From: Dryomyza anilis
Lineage: Eukaryota > Arthropoda > Insecta > Diptera > Dryomyzidae
Reading direction: 5' to 3'
Length of the DNA: 64,000 nt
NCBI GenBank assembly: GCA_951804985.1
Contig: OX638131.1
Coordinates: 8,904,630-8,968,629, forward strand
Translations under genes and position numbers: made by a program
In this document: in pieces, positions 1-12,739 of the stretch
How positions within the stretch are numbered: position 1 is the first letter of the stretch
Layout of the letters: the number at the start of each line of letters is the position of its first letter
The notes under the pieces: generated by a model
Told to the model about the DNA's origin: nothing
The model's database searches: none
The model's input: the letters and a program-made list of their open reading frames with translations, nothing else

Positions 1-690
1 CACTATAAATTCGATTTTTCATTAACAATTCAATTTTTCACTAAAAATTCTGTTTTTTACTATAAATTAAAAATTTCAGTAAAAATTCAAAATTTCACAA
101 AAAAAATTAAATTTTCACTAAAAATTTAATTTTTCACTAAAAATTTAATTTTTCACTAAAAATTCAATTTTTCACTAAGAATTCAATTTTTCACTAAAAA
201 TTCAATTTTTCACTAAAAATTCAATTTTTCACTAAAAATTAAAATTTTCACTATAAATTAGAAATATTCACTCAAAATTAAAATTTTCACTATAAATTAG
301 AAATATTCACTAAAAATTAAAATTTTCATTAAAAATTTAAATTATCACCTAAAATTTAAATTTTTACTAAAAATTTTCACTATATTAAAATTTTCACCAA
401 AAATTATTATTATTTTTTTTTTAAATTCAATTTTTCACTAAAAATTAAATTTTCGCAAAAAAAAAATTAATTTCTCACTAAAATATAATTTTTCACTACA
501 AATTAAAAATTTCAATAAAAATTCAAAATTTCCCAAAAAAAAAAAGTTCACTAAAAATTTAATTTTTCACTAAAAATTCAATTTTTGACTAAAATTTCAT
601 TTTTTCACTCACTAAAAAAATTAAAATTTTCGCTAAAATTTCAATTTCTCACTAGCAAAAATTTTAAATTTCACTAAAAATTCCATTTTA
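1..690. repeat. 19-bp satellite array, copy 1 (runs off the left edge)
   Basis: Tandem, degenerating copies of a 19-bp unit of the form aatttttcactaaaaattc fill this stretch and continue past the left window edge. The unit is the reverse complement of the unit in the array at about 12.74-15.04 kb. Copies in the middle (about 120-240) are nearly identical, while those after 240 are diverged. No coding potential. Confidence 0.9.
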
Positions 691-2324
691 ACTTTTAATT
701 ATTTCATTGACATTCACAGAAATCTAAATTTTATTTGGATTTTTGTGTATGTCAATAATTTGAGTATCGATTTTGCATTGGTTGTTTGTATAGTTGGATT
801 TCTTATTTTATTTTTAATTATCAAGAGGTTTTTGTATCTTCCAAAAATATAACATTATACCTAATAAAAATCAAATTTAGCAAACAAAAAAAAACTGTAG
901 AAAAAAAAGAACTACCTTTGAAATATGTTAATGACCAAAAGTTTCAATTGGGAATTCGATCTATTCAAAATGAAAAGTTTTCATTTAATTTACAGCATTT
1001 TTTTCTTTTTTAATTTGCTTTTTTGTCACTTTTTGTTTGGCTATCAAAGCTGAAATATTAATTATAAATATTTTCTTTGGCAAAGAAAATTCTGTAAAAA
1101 TTAACAAAAAAAATGTATAAAAAAAGTAAAAATTTGATGAAATCGTTCAAAACATTTTTTGTATTGTATGCTTTGGTATTTTGTGCGTTGTCCATTTTTT
1201 TTTTTTTTTTTTTTTTTCATTTTTACTTTTTTATGTAAAAATCAGCTTAGGGCTCATTATCCACTTTATTCATTTAATTTTTAATTAATTTTGCCACCAC
1301 ACAACAACAATAATAAAATGAAGTAACGCAAAGAAATTAAAGAAGAGGAAAAAATAGAAAAAAATAAATGTGAAAAATATGAACAACACTGGCAAGTAAA
1401 TGTTGCTGATTTGCTGCCATTTCCATAACACCCAACCACCGACTATAACTCTTCAAGTACTTGCGGGCATTTCAAAATGTACCCTGTGCCATTTAACACA
1501 AAAAAAGGGGTGGCAGCGTGCTTTTGACTACTTTTCATACTAAGCTTGCCCAGAGCTTTTGTAGGTGAAAATTTAATTATTTTTATTTTTTAATATTTTT
1601 TTTATAAATATTTTTTGTCTTTTTTTTTATTTTCAACTTTGATAAATTTTCATTATTTCATTTAAACTTTTTGCTGCCAAAACTGTTAATTGATTTTGCT
1701 TTGTTCTTCTTAATGTGCGTTTTCTTCACGGATACTTTTATTTTGCTTTCTTTTTTTTGTATTTCATTGGCTTCTTTTGCTTTTTAAGAAAATTCATTTT
1801 TAATTTAACCCTTAAGCCATACGCACAAAATAACAGTTACATCGTAGGGCTTCATACCGAAATTCTTAGTATTTCCCGGCCACTATTGCTACTCCATCTC
1901 CGTTCAGCGTTTGCAACTTTCTTGTTCTTCATTTTGTGCTTCTGCTTAATTAAATATTCATCAAACAAAAGCAACTTGAAAACTCATCATGATTTTCTGC
2001 TGCTGTTTTATTTTTATTTACATTAAGTTTGTTTTTGCCCACACGCACAACATATATCCTTGTTTTATCCTTCGACACACACACACACACATCCTTGCTA
2101 AATCCTTTGCATCTTGTTGCCGCTGCTTCTTCTGCGTTTCAGTCTTCTTGCGTCCTGCGCTGTCCTGTCCAACCTAATCAATACAACAAATCACCGTTGC
2201 CTTATTCCATGCTCTCATTTAAATCCACGCATCCTTTGTATTCTAAACCCCCACCACCCGGCTGACTCACATGCACTCAGAAAATATTCCTACAAATTTA
2301 TAGTATTTATGAAAAAATAATTGT
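691..2324. other. AT-rich intergenic DNA, no gene seen
   Basis: Homopolymer T and A runs, including a long T run near 1195-1217, and a short CA tract near 2075-2090. Open frames of 60-100 codons here are hydrophobic reads of T-rich DNA without start context, splice sites or recognisable motifs. I see no gene or structured repeat. Confidence 0.6.
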
Positions 2325-3654
2325 ATTTAAATCAAGGATTGAAACCGTAACCGAAACCGAAACCGATATCCGTTTAAAACCGTTTCATTTTTAAAACCGA
2401 AACCGTAACCGAAACCGTTATACGAAAATCAGAAATAAACCGATATCCAATACCGATATAAACGGTTTCGGTTTTATACCGGTTTAAAACGGTTTTTGAA
2501 AAAGTATACAAAAAACCAGGAACACATATTTTATTTTATATAGAAGATCTTAAGTAAAATTTCATTAATTAAAATTTGGAGTTCCCACAATAAACATTTT
2601 TGGTTGTACAAAAATTCACATGTTGTTTTTTAAGAAACGATATTTCCAAAACAACGGTATAAAATAATAATATTTATAAGTCTTCTAATGGATTTTTCAC
2701 TGATGTTTCAAAACAGCTCAATTTCGGACATAAACAATGTAATGCAAAATAAAATGTAAAAAAAGTTTCAAATTATTAACATCTCAGTACCTATTTAAGG
2801 AAATACGAAAAATGAAGTGCAACTTAGACAAGTTTAAAAATTTCAAGTATAAGGCAGATATTTGTTTACATTAGTGATGATTAAAAATTTCTTGTTCTTG
2901 CATTTTTTTTTTTGCAAGAACAAAAGCGAGAACAAAATCGAGATTTTGCAAGAAAAAGAACAAGAGCAAGTGCAAGACTAAGACTGCTAGAAAAGGAAGA
3001 CTCCTGCATTTTTTTATGATTTTAATGTATTTATTATGTTTTTAAGATAATAATGATATACAAAAGAATTCATGATATTACTAAATATTGAACAATAAGT
3101 AACAATGGAAAGCGTGCAAAATATTTATGAACGTGAACATTAATGAAGATGTGTGTTTTTTTTGTTTTTGTCGAATTCTAAAGAATATAAGCATCATAAA
3201 AATAAGGCCTGTGAAGCACTTTTGAAGCGGTAAATAGCTTTAAAAGTGCTTCAAAAGTCGCTTCAAAAAGATAAAATAGACAAAACAATGTTTTTTTCTC
3301 TTTTCTTCGCTACGCAAGTTCGTACATCGATTGTGCATATGCACTGTGCTTATGCACATTATTATTTTAGTTTTACTTTTATATATAGTTTTTTTGTTAA
3401 TTTAATTGTAAAATCATGAAGTAATAAAAAATAATATATTAACATTTTCACAGTGTGATATATTTAGCTGATATATTGCTTTTTGTGTTTTTCTTTTTTC
3501 ACAAATCCGCTGATTCGTTTGAAAGTGCAACAACAACAAAAATGCGAATAAAGCAGCATCCAAGCTTTTGATAGAATTTTGGCGGAAATTTTTTGTACCA
3601 CAAAGAGAACTCGTTGTTGTTGCCAACTAGAGAGCTGTACTAGATACATACATG

Positions 3655-3760
3655 TAGTGTGGTGCCGTGCGTCTGTCCGTTGTCATGCGACTGTCTGTTG
3701 TCATGCGTCTGTCCGTTGTCATGCGTCTGTCTGTTGTCATGCGTCTGTTTGAGGGTTGTC
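3655..3760. repeat. Short minisatellite, about 20-bp unit
   Basis: About five copies of a unit resembling gtctgtccgttgtcatgc, alternating between gtctgtcc and gtctgtct starts. It lies inside the hAT-like element. Confidence 0.7.
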
Positions 3761-4014
3761 GTTGTGAAAGTGTGTGTATACGAATCGTAATCGTTATTGT
3801 TATATTCTCTTCTTTCTGTTAGTATTCGCTTAGTAGCATTTGAGTTTGTGCTCGCATGGTGTTCGCAAAGAAAAATGTTACTCTGCCAGATATTATTTGA
3901 GTTCTCTTGACATACGGTACGTGTAGCATACGGATTTTTTTAATCTTTGACGAAAACATAAATATGCTTATACGAAATATTCCTTATATTTATTGTATAT
4001 GTATATCGTATACT

Positions 4015-4120
4015 GTATATCGTCGTTGTAGAACGAAAAGTCACCAAATACATTTTTATGAAAAACTTAATTTTCGAGTTTGTTGAAAATTTTGAAAATG
4101 TATTTGGTGACTTTTCGTTC
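4015..4120. mobile_element. TATCGTCG-family MITE, nearly perfect hairpin, right tip missing
   Basis: Begins TATCGTCGTTGTAGAACG and continues into a 26-bp stretch (about 4030-4058) repeated inverted at about 4095-4120, giving a hairpin with a loop of about 35 nt. The outermost right tip (tacaacgacgata) is absent. The same family occurs at 32047, 39526, 40133, 43182 and 57765. Confidence 0.7.
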
Positions 4121-5064
4121 ATTTTATTATGGCCTTGAGATTTTGAATTGTCTTGTCAACATCACTTGTTTTATACAATAATTTTTTTATTTGTTAATTC
4201 TTGTTAAAATATAATTCAAATTTTTATGTTATTGGATTTTTTTTTTGTTAGTAAAATGTTGAAGAAATTGAAAATATGGAAAATAAGTAACTTAAATACA
4301 ATTAGTGTTCAAATTCTATTCGTTTTCATAATTAATATGCAGTTTAAGATATTTGTCTTCGATCTTTATTTAAAATTTAAAAGATTAAGATTAACAATGA
4401 TCATCGCTAGTTCACATATATTGCAGTTCACAGAATTGTTGAAATTTAATTTCTTTGGCTTTTATGGATGAAAATTGTACAAAATTCATCTTCTTTTCAA
4501 TTCAGATCATATATCAGGTGAAGTCAATATGTTGCTTTTCATTGGTTTGTGGTCACGAAATTTTAAATTAAATTTTTTTCTTGACGTAATCAATTAAATA
4601 ATTCATATAACACAATATTTTTACTGAAATAATAACAAACATTGTTTAAATTACGTTTCTTACTTTACCCCAGTAATTTAGGACCATATAAAAAATGTAA
4701 AATTATTTGAAAAATATGGAAATAAAGAAAATTTATACAAAAACCGAAATCAAAACCGAAACCGTAACATGGAACCGGTATACCGAAACCGTTTCGTTAT
4801 AAAAACTTAAAACCGAAACCGTAACCGAAACCGAAACGCGGAAAAAACCGAAACCGAAATCGAAACCGTTATTCGTTTAGGTTTCAATCCTTGATTTAAA
4901 TTAGTCCCAATAGTATATACACTATTACTACAATAACTTTCAAACTATTAACACAATACTGTTATACCATTAATTTGTGAATTTGTGAACAAAATTAATT
5001 TTGTGAACAAAATTAGAATTATATATATGAACAATTGTGTTTTTTTTTTTCTCTTTTTTAGGAT

Positions 5065-5750
5065 TTTTTACAGAAAATGTAATGATGCCATTCGATTCAC
5101 TGAATATCAAGGATTCATAGGTGAAATTTCTGTATTTTTGGAAATTCTGTATCTCCTAAACGGAGTGGTTTTTCAAGGTCACAGTTCTGAATTTTCACAA
5201 ATGGGCTACAATTGATTTGGTTTATTCAATATAAAAAATACTGAGATTTTTACAGAAAATGTAATGATGCCATTCGATTCACTGAATATCAAGGATCCAC
5301 AGGTGAAATTTCTGTATCTTTGGAAATTCTGTATCTCCTAAACGTAGCGTTTTTTCAAGGTCACAGTTCTGAATTTTCACAAATGGGCTACACTTGGTTT
5401 GGTTTATTCAATATAAAAAAAATTCTGGAATTTTTATACAGAAAATGTAATGATGCCATTCGATTCACTGAATATCAAGGATTCACAGGTGAAATTTCTG
5501 TATCTTTAGAAATTCTCTATCTCCTAAACGGAGCGTTTTTTTAAGGTCACAGTTCAGAATTTTCACAAATGGGCTAAAATTATTTTGGTTTATTCAATAT
5601 AAAAAAAATTATTTAATGATGCCATTCGATTCACTGAATATCAAGGATTCATAAGGGAAATTTCTGCATCTTTAGAAAATCTGTATCTCCTTAACGGAGC
5701 GTTTTTTCAAGGTCACAGTTCAGCATTTAAACAAATGGGCTGTAATTGGT
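5065..5750. repeat. Four tandem units of about 183 bp
   Basis: Each unit begins near tacagaaaatgtaatgatgc and includes cattcgattcactgaatatc, then cctaaacggag and aaggtcacagttc. Unit anchors are at about 5069, 5251 and 5437 (spacing 182 and 186 bp). The fourth unit has lost about 20 bp near its start and has diverged more. No coding signal: a frame is open in some units only. Confidence 0.88.
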
Positions 5751-6242
5751 TTTATGGTTCATGTATTATTCGTTTTTTCATATCGATTCAAAAGTTTTGT
5801 AATGAATTTTGATAGTATTTTTTTAAATTCAGTACCATTAATTTAATAATTTCAATATTATTGAATGTATGGTATAAATACTATTGTTTAATGGGTGCAT
5901 TTATAATATTTAAAAAAAAAATACATGTTCAAGTTTTCGTATTATAAATAGATAGATTATTATTATAGATAGAAACACATAAGAACAATGGAATTTGTAT
6001 AATTTGTAAATAAGTCTATTACAAGATTTATAGATAAAGTCTACATTACAAACATAATTAATGAAATACTATAAACTTAATAGTATTTGAATACAATTTT
6101 ATATTGTGTTTTAAGAAACATTCAAAAATATTCAAAGCATTCAATTCATAATACTGGCTTTATCAAATGCTTTTAAATTTAATTTTTATTTTATTTTTAA
6201 ATGTGAAAAAAACTATTATTCTATTAACTATTAAAATCAATA

Positions 6243-6462
6243 CACCCAGAAAAAAATTCCCTCAAATCCCATTGAAATTGGTCAATAGGACAATTATTAA
6301 TTTAATAGTATACGAAAAATAAATCTTTTCATATAATCTCAATGGCAATGTCATGGTATTTTCTAGTATTTAATGGTATTTTCGGATTAAAATAATAATT
6401 TATCCTATTGACTATTTTTAATAGTAAAAAACTATTATTTATATAGTATTTTTTTCTGGGTG
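6243..6462. mobile_element. 220-bp MITE with CACCCAGAAAAAAAT termini and TA duplication
   Basis: Perfect 15-bp terminal inverted repeats CACCCAGAAAAAAAT, flanked by TA on both sides (6241-6242, 6463-6464). A TA duplication fits Tc1/mariner-type insertion. A second copy lies inverted at 20119-20343. Another lone end reading ttctgggtg is near 6690-6700. Confidence 0.8.
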
Positions 6463-7468
6463 TAGTTGTGATATACATTTTCAAAACAATCATTTAATGG
6501 TGCTGATTTTTTCAAATACTATTAAATTTAAAACTATATAAAATTAAATTGAATTGACTTATAGTTGCACCGAAATATTGAAATCTTTCAATTACCAGTA
6601 CTGAATTTTGCAAATATTCAAAATAAAAACTTTAAGAAAACTACCATAAAATCAATAGTTTTGCCATAAACTACTTAATGTGTCACTTTCTTCTGGGTGT
6701 GTCCAAATAACAAACATCAGTTTTTACCCTGGCATTGTTTTACGTTCACCCCTACCAGAATTCCACACCACCACCATCCCCCCACATCTTATTCCCTTCT
6801 GGGACATTAAAAACTCATTTCCAGCCCATCGTGCTGCTCTTGAGCCCCAAGTATTTGTGAAATTTTAAGTGTAAACTTTATGCTTTTGTTTGTGCCTAAT
6901 CTTGATTTTATTTAACATATGCAAAGATACACAACAACAACAACAAAATCAATTAAATACAACAACATATGAACAATAGTACTAAATTCTTAGATCAACT
7001 TTAAATAATGCTGACTGTGTCTGGTGTATGCTTGGAAATTATTAGAGATTGAAGTATTTGAAACTATGAATTTAATATGTGTTATAAAACTATTATATAA
7101 TAAAAAATTAATTTTTGTTTATTAATTAATGAAATGCTAAATATTTTTAAATAGTTTCACAGAAAAATGTTTTCAAAATTTATTTTTATAATATGCAGTC
7201 TCAAAGTTGTATCCAATTTCTATAAAAATATCTATAAAAAAACACATTTTAGTTTAGTTCAATAATTCTATTAGACTTATGTAGTTTATTTTTCTTTATT
7301 TTTGCCGTTTCAAATCTTCTTTGCGAATAGGAATATCAATACCAAAATACCGGAATTTAAACCAAATAATTCCCAAAAAATTGATTCCACCATCTTTATA
7401 CTTATAACACCGACATTTTCAGAATTTATACAATTGGCTGTTAGTTTAGTAAAAAAATATTAAATCTG
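6463..7468. other. AT-rich intergenic DNA, no gene seen
   Basis: AT-rich sequence with a short GC-richer patch at about 6700-6860 that has no convincing exon signals. It may include diverged sequence of the CACCCAG MITE family, since a matching end lies near 6690-6700. Confidence 0.5.
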
Positions 7469-8365
7469 CACACAAAAAAAATAATTGTTTACGAATTATT
7501 TGCCGTAAAAAATCAAATGTTTGTAGTGAGAACTTATTGTTTCCACTAAATACTTATAATTTTATATAATTTTAAATAAATAATAACTGTTTTCTACAAA
7601 CACTTCAAATTATTAGTATTTGTAACATATACTAATTTATTTGTCGTAAACACTTTAATTATTTACATTAAACACATTATTTAATTATTTACATTAAAGT
7701 GTTCAATAAATTATTCCTCCTAAACACATTCATTACTTCTGTTAACTACTGCATCTATTTGTCTTAAATGGTAATTTTTAATTAGTGTTTGGAGCAAACA
7801 CTTCTCAGTTGCCTCAAATAATAATTATTTGAAGTGTTTGCTCGAAACACTTGTTTGAGAGGAAGTATTTGGTCGAGTATTTTCGAAAGCAATCATATCA
7901 TTTTTATTGTTGTGCCGTTTATCGCCAGAAATCACATTCAACTCAGAAAAATTAACAGATTTTGTGTAATACTCATTGGAAATCATAGAGTTTAAAGCAG
8001 TTAATCAGAAAATTCGTTTAATAATTGTATTAGATTTTTTAAAAGTTTTTTAATTACAAATTTCACTCTATGGCTAAAGGAGTAACAACAAAATATGTTC
8101 AATGCATGCAGGTGTCTGGAATGTGGATTATGTTTGGAAGCAATAGAAGTATTTATGGCAAACACTTTTGTGTAATCAAGAGTGTTTCCAGCAAAATAGA
8201 AGAAAATTTATGTAGTTTTGTACAAATATTACAGAAATTTTCGATTAAAAATTGATGATGGTTTGTAGCAAATCAAACCATTTAAATTGGTTGTTGCAAA
8301 TAATATTTCACACACTTCAAGTTTGCATTATTGTTTGCACCAAACAAGATATTTTTTTGTGTGTG
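7469..8365. mobile_element. Candidate 0.9-kb TIR element (CACACAAAAAAA ends)
   Basis: The left end CACACAAAAAAAATAATTGTTT is approximately matched by the inverted right end, which reads aaacaagatatttttttgtgtgtg. The interior is built of short related words such as aaacactt and attatttg in both orientations. I found no clear target-site duplication, so the boundaries are tentative. Confidence 0.45.
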
Positions 8366-8375
8366 ATCATGTTTT

Positions 8376-9341
8376 TTACACCCTACACTAAGAGTGAAAG
8401 GGTTTATTCAGTTTGGTACGCCGTTTGTAACACCCTGAAAAAAGACTCTCCGGTATGGAAAAGTATATATATTCTTGATCAGCATGACCTCCTAAGTCGA
8501 TTTAGCGGTGTCCGTCTGTCCATCTGTCCGTCTGTCTGTCTGTCTGTCTGTCTGTTGAAATCACGATTACAGAAAAAGTTGAAGAGCTAGAGCAATGAAA
8601 CTTTAGATTTAGATTACTTATATATCTAAGCTGTCTGAACAAGAAAATTATCATGATCGGTCTATTGTGACCTGAGAACTGACCACTTATATTCAAATAC
8701 CTCATATAAAATTTACATCTGCAAATCAATTTTACTGTATACGTGCTTAGGAAAACTTTTTTGGTCAAATACATATAGACACTAGCTGGACCCGTACACG
8801 ACTCGTGCAAATATTATGTGAATGCAAGGTTATTGAGCAATTTTATTAATATAAATAACATTTTTATTATTTATATCAGGGACCCGTGCTTCGCTGTGTA
8901 CGTTTTTTTATTGGTTTTATAAATGTAGTAACCAAAACCATACTAATTATCCGATAAAACAACTTTTCTTATAGACAATTCTTTCTCAGACTGTGCTTCC
9001 CCGTAGATAGGTGTACCGAATTTCGATTTTTTTTTTGGGAACCACAAGTCGTTTCATGGGAAAACATTATTCTTCCCAATAGAATTCTTTCCTGTAGAAT
9101 TCCTTCTCGTAGAGTTTTTCCCAGTAGGTATCAAATGAAAGAAAATTCTTCAGGGATGGAAAGTTTGTAGTTATTTTCAGGATTCGTATACCCTGGTGAC
9201 TTATATACCACTTTGAATGGTTACCACACATATGTGTAGGGTATTTATAGTCGGCTTAAACCGACAATAATTTTGAAAATCCTAACTATCATAATTACAC
9301 CTACTTTGAAATTTTCCTTGTGATCTAACCTTCTTAACTGG
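8376..9341 (+). mobile_element. INE-1/DINE-1-like Helitron copy
   Basis: Starts with taccctacac-type sequence, then the block aaagtatatatattcttgat, agtcgattta and a (TCTG)n-like stretch (8505-8555), the arrangement known from Drosophila INE-1/DINE-1 elements. The 3' part is shared with 54324-54976 and 11222-11532 and ends AACTGG, compatible with the Helitron CTRR terminus. In this copy, sequence of about 8775-9010 interrupts the homology, and the segment around 9000-9070 is inverted relative to the other copies. No Rep/helicase coding. Confidence 0.72.
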
Positions 9342-9387
9342 TTCATACAGAAACTTATCTTTTTGCATGAGGTTGGAAGAACGTACA

Positions 9388-9610
9388 TTTTGTTGTAGCA
9401 ACCGACTTAATTCGGTTAAAATGAATTTTCTATAAATTTGTGTGGGGAACTGCAACAGTAAGTGCTTGAAATATTAGCTTATAGACACTCTAAATTGCTC
9501 TAAAACAGTTCAAAACAGTTCATAAAAACTACAACTCTTTTAGTTTTGAATATAAGAACCAACTAAGCGGTTGAGAGAACCGAATAAGTTCAATGGAGAA
9601 CCGAACCTAA
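9388..9610. repeat. Interspersed repeat, partner of 18525-18785
   Basis: Begins near agcaaccgacttaattcggt and ends near gcggttgagagaaccgaata, so the ends are roughly inverted. It contains gttcaaaacagttc words and is similar in opposite orientation to 18525-18785, which carries accgcttagtcggttg. Likely an old MITE pair. Confidence 0.5.
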
Positions 9611-10069
9611 ACAATAGATTGTCAATTTTATGTTTGAAATATCCCTTTTCTAATAATATCAGTGAGAATACCATAAAATAGAACCGAAAAAATATGCATT
9701 TGATACCGATTTTTTTTTTTCACAAAGTTTTTAGATCTTTAAAGCCAAATATACAAACTACACTTCTAAATACCTACAGGTATTTAGTTGGCTTTAAAGA
9801 ACTAAAAACTTTTTATAAAAAAAAATAAAAAAAATCCCACTTTTCTTCCATAAAAAATCCACTTACAGGTCTTGACTGTATTTTATTCCAACATTATTCC
9901 AATATTATTTGTAAAAAATTTTAAACACTTTATTAAAACTAATAATTTTAAACAAAATTACAATCCAAAAACATCTTTTTTTTTATCCTAAATTAAATTT
10001 TTAACAAAAATTTTATTAATTTTTCAATAATATTTCGGGCAAAGCAGACACTCGGATAAATGGAAGATA

Positions 10070-11140
10070 TTGAAAAGGGGTCTGGTACGATAAGTCGAAA
10101 TTTAAAATATCGAAACTAAAAATACGGAAGACAAAAATGTAGAAAATAAAAATGTCGAAAACAAAAATGTCGAAAACAAAAAATGTTGAAAAATAAAATG
10201 TTGAAAAAATAAAATGTCGAAAACTAAAAATGTCGGAATTTAAACTACCGAAATCATTTTTAACCGAAAAATCATAGAAAATGTCGAAATAAATGCACAG
10301 TAACAAAAATAGTGTTTCTTCTGTAAAAAAAATATTTAAGTAAGCAAAAAATTTAAATAAATATAATAAAATACGAAGATAAAGATTTAAAAAAAAAACA
10401 GACACCAAAATTCTGAGTCCGGTCGTAACGAAAATCGAAATCTTCGCTACGAAATCAAATTTTTAGCTACTTTAGCATCCGTGCGTACTGGAATTCAGGG
10501 TGAATATGTCCGAACATGTTCCATTCCGCATGACGCTTAGAGTAGCTAAAAATTTGGAGATTCATATTCCGCTACGACGGGAATCAGAGTTGAGGTGAGA
10601 ACATACCAGAAGCTGCTATAAAAAATATTAATAAAAGCTATTAAAAAAATATTAATTTAATTTGAAGGCGTAATTTTTAAATATTATGCCATCAAAATAA
10701 CATCTTGAAATTGACACGTGCAGGAATAATAATCATTGCCCACCTTAACGGAGTTACTAACATCAATAGATGATGCATATGAAACAATATACAAAAAGTG
10801 ATCGTTCTAACTTTGAACTGAAAATAATCTATATCTCGAAACCCAAAATTCCATTGATATTGCAGAAGGTGAGTTGCAACTCCTATCGATTTGCTGTGGC
10901 TCAAATAAGATTTGAAATTTGGTATTTCAACATTTTGATATTTCGACATTTTAATTTGCGACATTTTTTGCTCCTATAAAAAATTAAATTTTTATAGGCA
11001 TTTTTTTGACATTTTCTAGCTTTAAAATATTTTTTCTAAATTTTTTGTTTCAGCCAAAAATGGTTACGGTTTTTAAGGCTTTTAAAATTTGGACATTTTC
11101 AGGTTTCGACAATTTTTTTTCGACATATCGTACGGATCCC
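10070..11140. mobile_element. Foldback-like element with subrepeat arms
   Basis: The left arm (about 10070-10260) is a run of 12-14-bp words of the form gtcgaaaacaaaaat. The right arm (about 10920-11130) holds the complementary words, for example ttttcgacatatcgtacg against cgataagtcgaaa. Long inverted arms made of tandem short subrepeats resemble Drosophila FB elements. A smaller inverted repeat (10410-10590) sits inside. Confidence 0.6.
10410..10590. mobile_element. Small inverted-repeat MITE nested in the foldback-like element
   Basis: The outer words tctgagtccggtcgtaacg and cgctacgacgggaatcagag are inverted counterparts, as are the inner words aaatttttagctac and gtagctaaaaattt. Total about 180 bp. 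No duplication identified. Confidence 0.55.
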
Positions 11141-11221
11141 ATTGAGAAGTATATGACATATTCTCAATACGAATATGACATGTTCTTTTAACGAAACATT
11201 CCCGGAATATTTTGGATATGT

Positions 11222-11532
11222 GCATAAAATACATGAAAATAACGTTTTCCGGCGAAACGACTTGTGGTTCCCAAAACAAAAATCGAAACGGGGTACACCT
11301 ACCCATTTGTAAATATGGGTATCAAATGAATGGTAATTCTTCAGCGATGGAATGTTTGTAGTTATTTTCAGGATTCGTATACCTTGGTGATCTATATAAC
11401 ACTTTGAATGGTAACCACACATATGTGTAGGGAATTTATAGTCGGCTTTGACCGACTATAATTTTGATAATCCTAACTATCATAATAACACCTACTTTAA
11501 AATTTCCCATGTGATCTAACCGTACCAACTGG
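11222..11532 (+). mobile_element. DINE-1-like 3' fragment
   Basis: Matches the 3' part of the copies at 8376-9341 and 54324-54976, including ggttcccaaaa, ggattcgtatacc, cacatatgtgtaggg and the terminal ccaactgg. The 5' half with the tctg stretch is absent. Confidence 0.75.
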
Positions 11533-12739
11533 TTTTGCTTAAAATCATCCGAAAACCTAATTTTAAAAATCATGTCTAGGTCGGATATACTCCCCCAATA
11601 ATCCGGGTACTCTAGACACAATTATTTTTTTTTTTTTAGAATAATTATTAATTACAGGATTTTATTTGGAGGACTCTAATAATCTAACAAACATTGTGTA
11701 TAAAAATAAAATTTAAATTAAAACTTTGCACAACTACGAAAAAAAGAAACACTACTGAATACGCGCGCATCGTAATTTTATAGCCATTATCTTTGGTAAT
11801 TGAATAAAATTAAGCGAAAAACTTTTTTTAGGCATGCATTGTATTCTACGAAATCTAGCCACACACTCCTATCGTATATGGTCCATTACAGAGATACAAA
11901 GACGGTATGGGTGTCACATTGTCCATGGTAACCGGTAACCCTTTTGGTTGCCCATATCACCCCCCACATAATAAAATGTTGTTGTTTATTAAATTGCACA
12001 TAAATTTTGTCTAACTTATTTGAGACTGTGTAAAATTTTCTCTAAGTTTGCAGTTTTCCATGTAAGTCTTCCTTCCAGGCAAAAGTTTCTTGAAGATTCT
12101 AATGATTCAACGCGCGCTACACGCTACACTTGCTGATTATGCTTGATCACGTACAGCAGAATTTTGGGCAACATGTTGTCGGGTTCGTGTAGGTTTCATA
12201 TTTTGCTAGCAGTCACTACCTATATAGGTTTTTGTATCTAATGTTGTTCGAAAGCAGCAGCAGCAGCAAGAACATATATAGCAAAAATAATTGTCTTCAA
12301 TAACAATTAAAAAAGGGATTCTTTGGTGTCTGTCTTGAGAGAGTGGTGTCGGGTGGGTGGTGTTGTTGAGTGGGTCTGGGACTGAGGATAGTTTTCTTAT
12401 TATTTAATGGTTATTAGCAGCAAGTTTCTTGTTTGCAATTCGTACGAGGTTATTGTTGTTTTTACTGTCATAGTTGCTATTGTTGTTGGTGCATTCATCT
12501 TTGTGCTGCATAGTTTTGTTAATTGTTTTTGTTGGCATCTTTCACAGTTTATTATATTTGACAAATAGTTAATAAGAGGACCGACCAAGAGACCAAACGA
12601 CCGACCGACGACACGAACGTTATCGCATTTGGTGCAGATATATTTCGGAAATATTACAATTTAATGGGGTACATTTTTAAATTAAAATAATTCAATATAT
12701 TCCTAAAAAAAAAGAAATATTAAAATAATTTTTTCAGTT
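11533..12739. other. Intergenic DNA, no gene seen
   Basis: Mixed-composition sequence with a short CAG run at about 12255-12272 and accgacc words near 12580-12612. No exon with supporting splice or start signals was found. Confidence 0.5.

Larger units (their letters stand above)
2333..4893. mobile_element. hAT-like non-autonomous element, 2.56 kb
   Basis: The left end CAAGGATTGAAACC is matched by the inverted right end GGTTTCAATCCTTG, and both are flanked by the same 8-bp sequence ATTTAAAT (2325-2332 and 4894-4901). An 8-bp duplication fits the hAT superfamily. Subterminal DNA on both sides consists of short aaccg/aaaccg repeats (2340-2520, 4740-4880). No transposase frame is visible, so it is non-autonomous. 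Caveat: ATTTAAAT is palindromic, so it could be part of the inverted repeat rather than a duplication. A smaller MITE copy (4015-4120) and a minisatellite (3655-3760) lie inside. Confidence 0.72.

Noticed and set aside
2340..2520. Telomere-like accgaaaccg repeats
   Set aside because: They are irregular, lie subterminally in a hAT-like element, and recur inverted at its other end.
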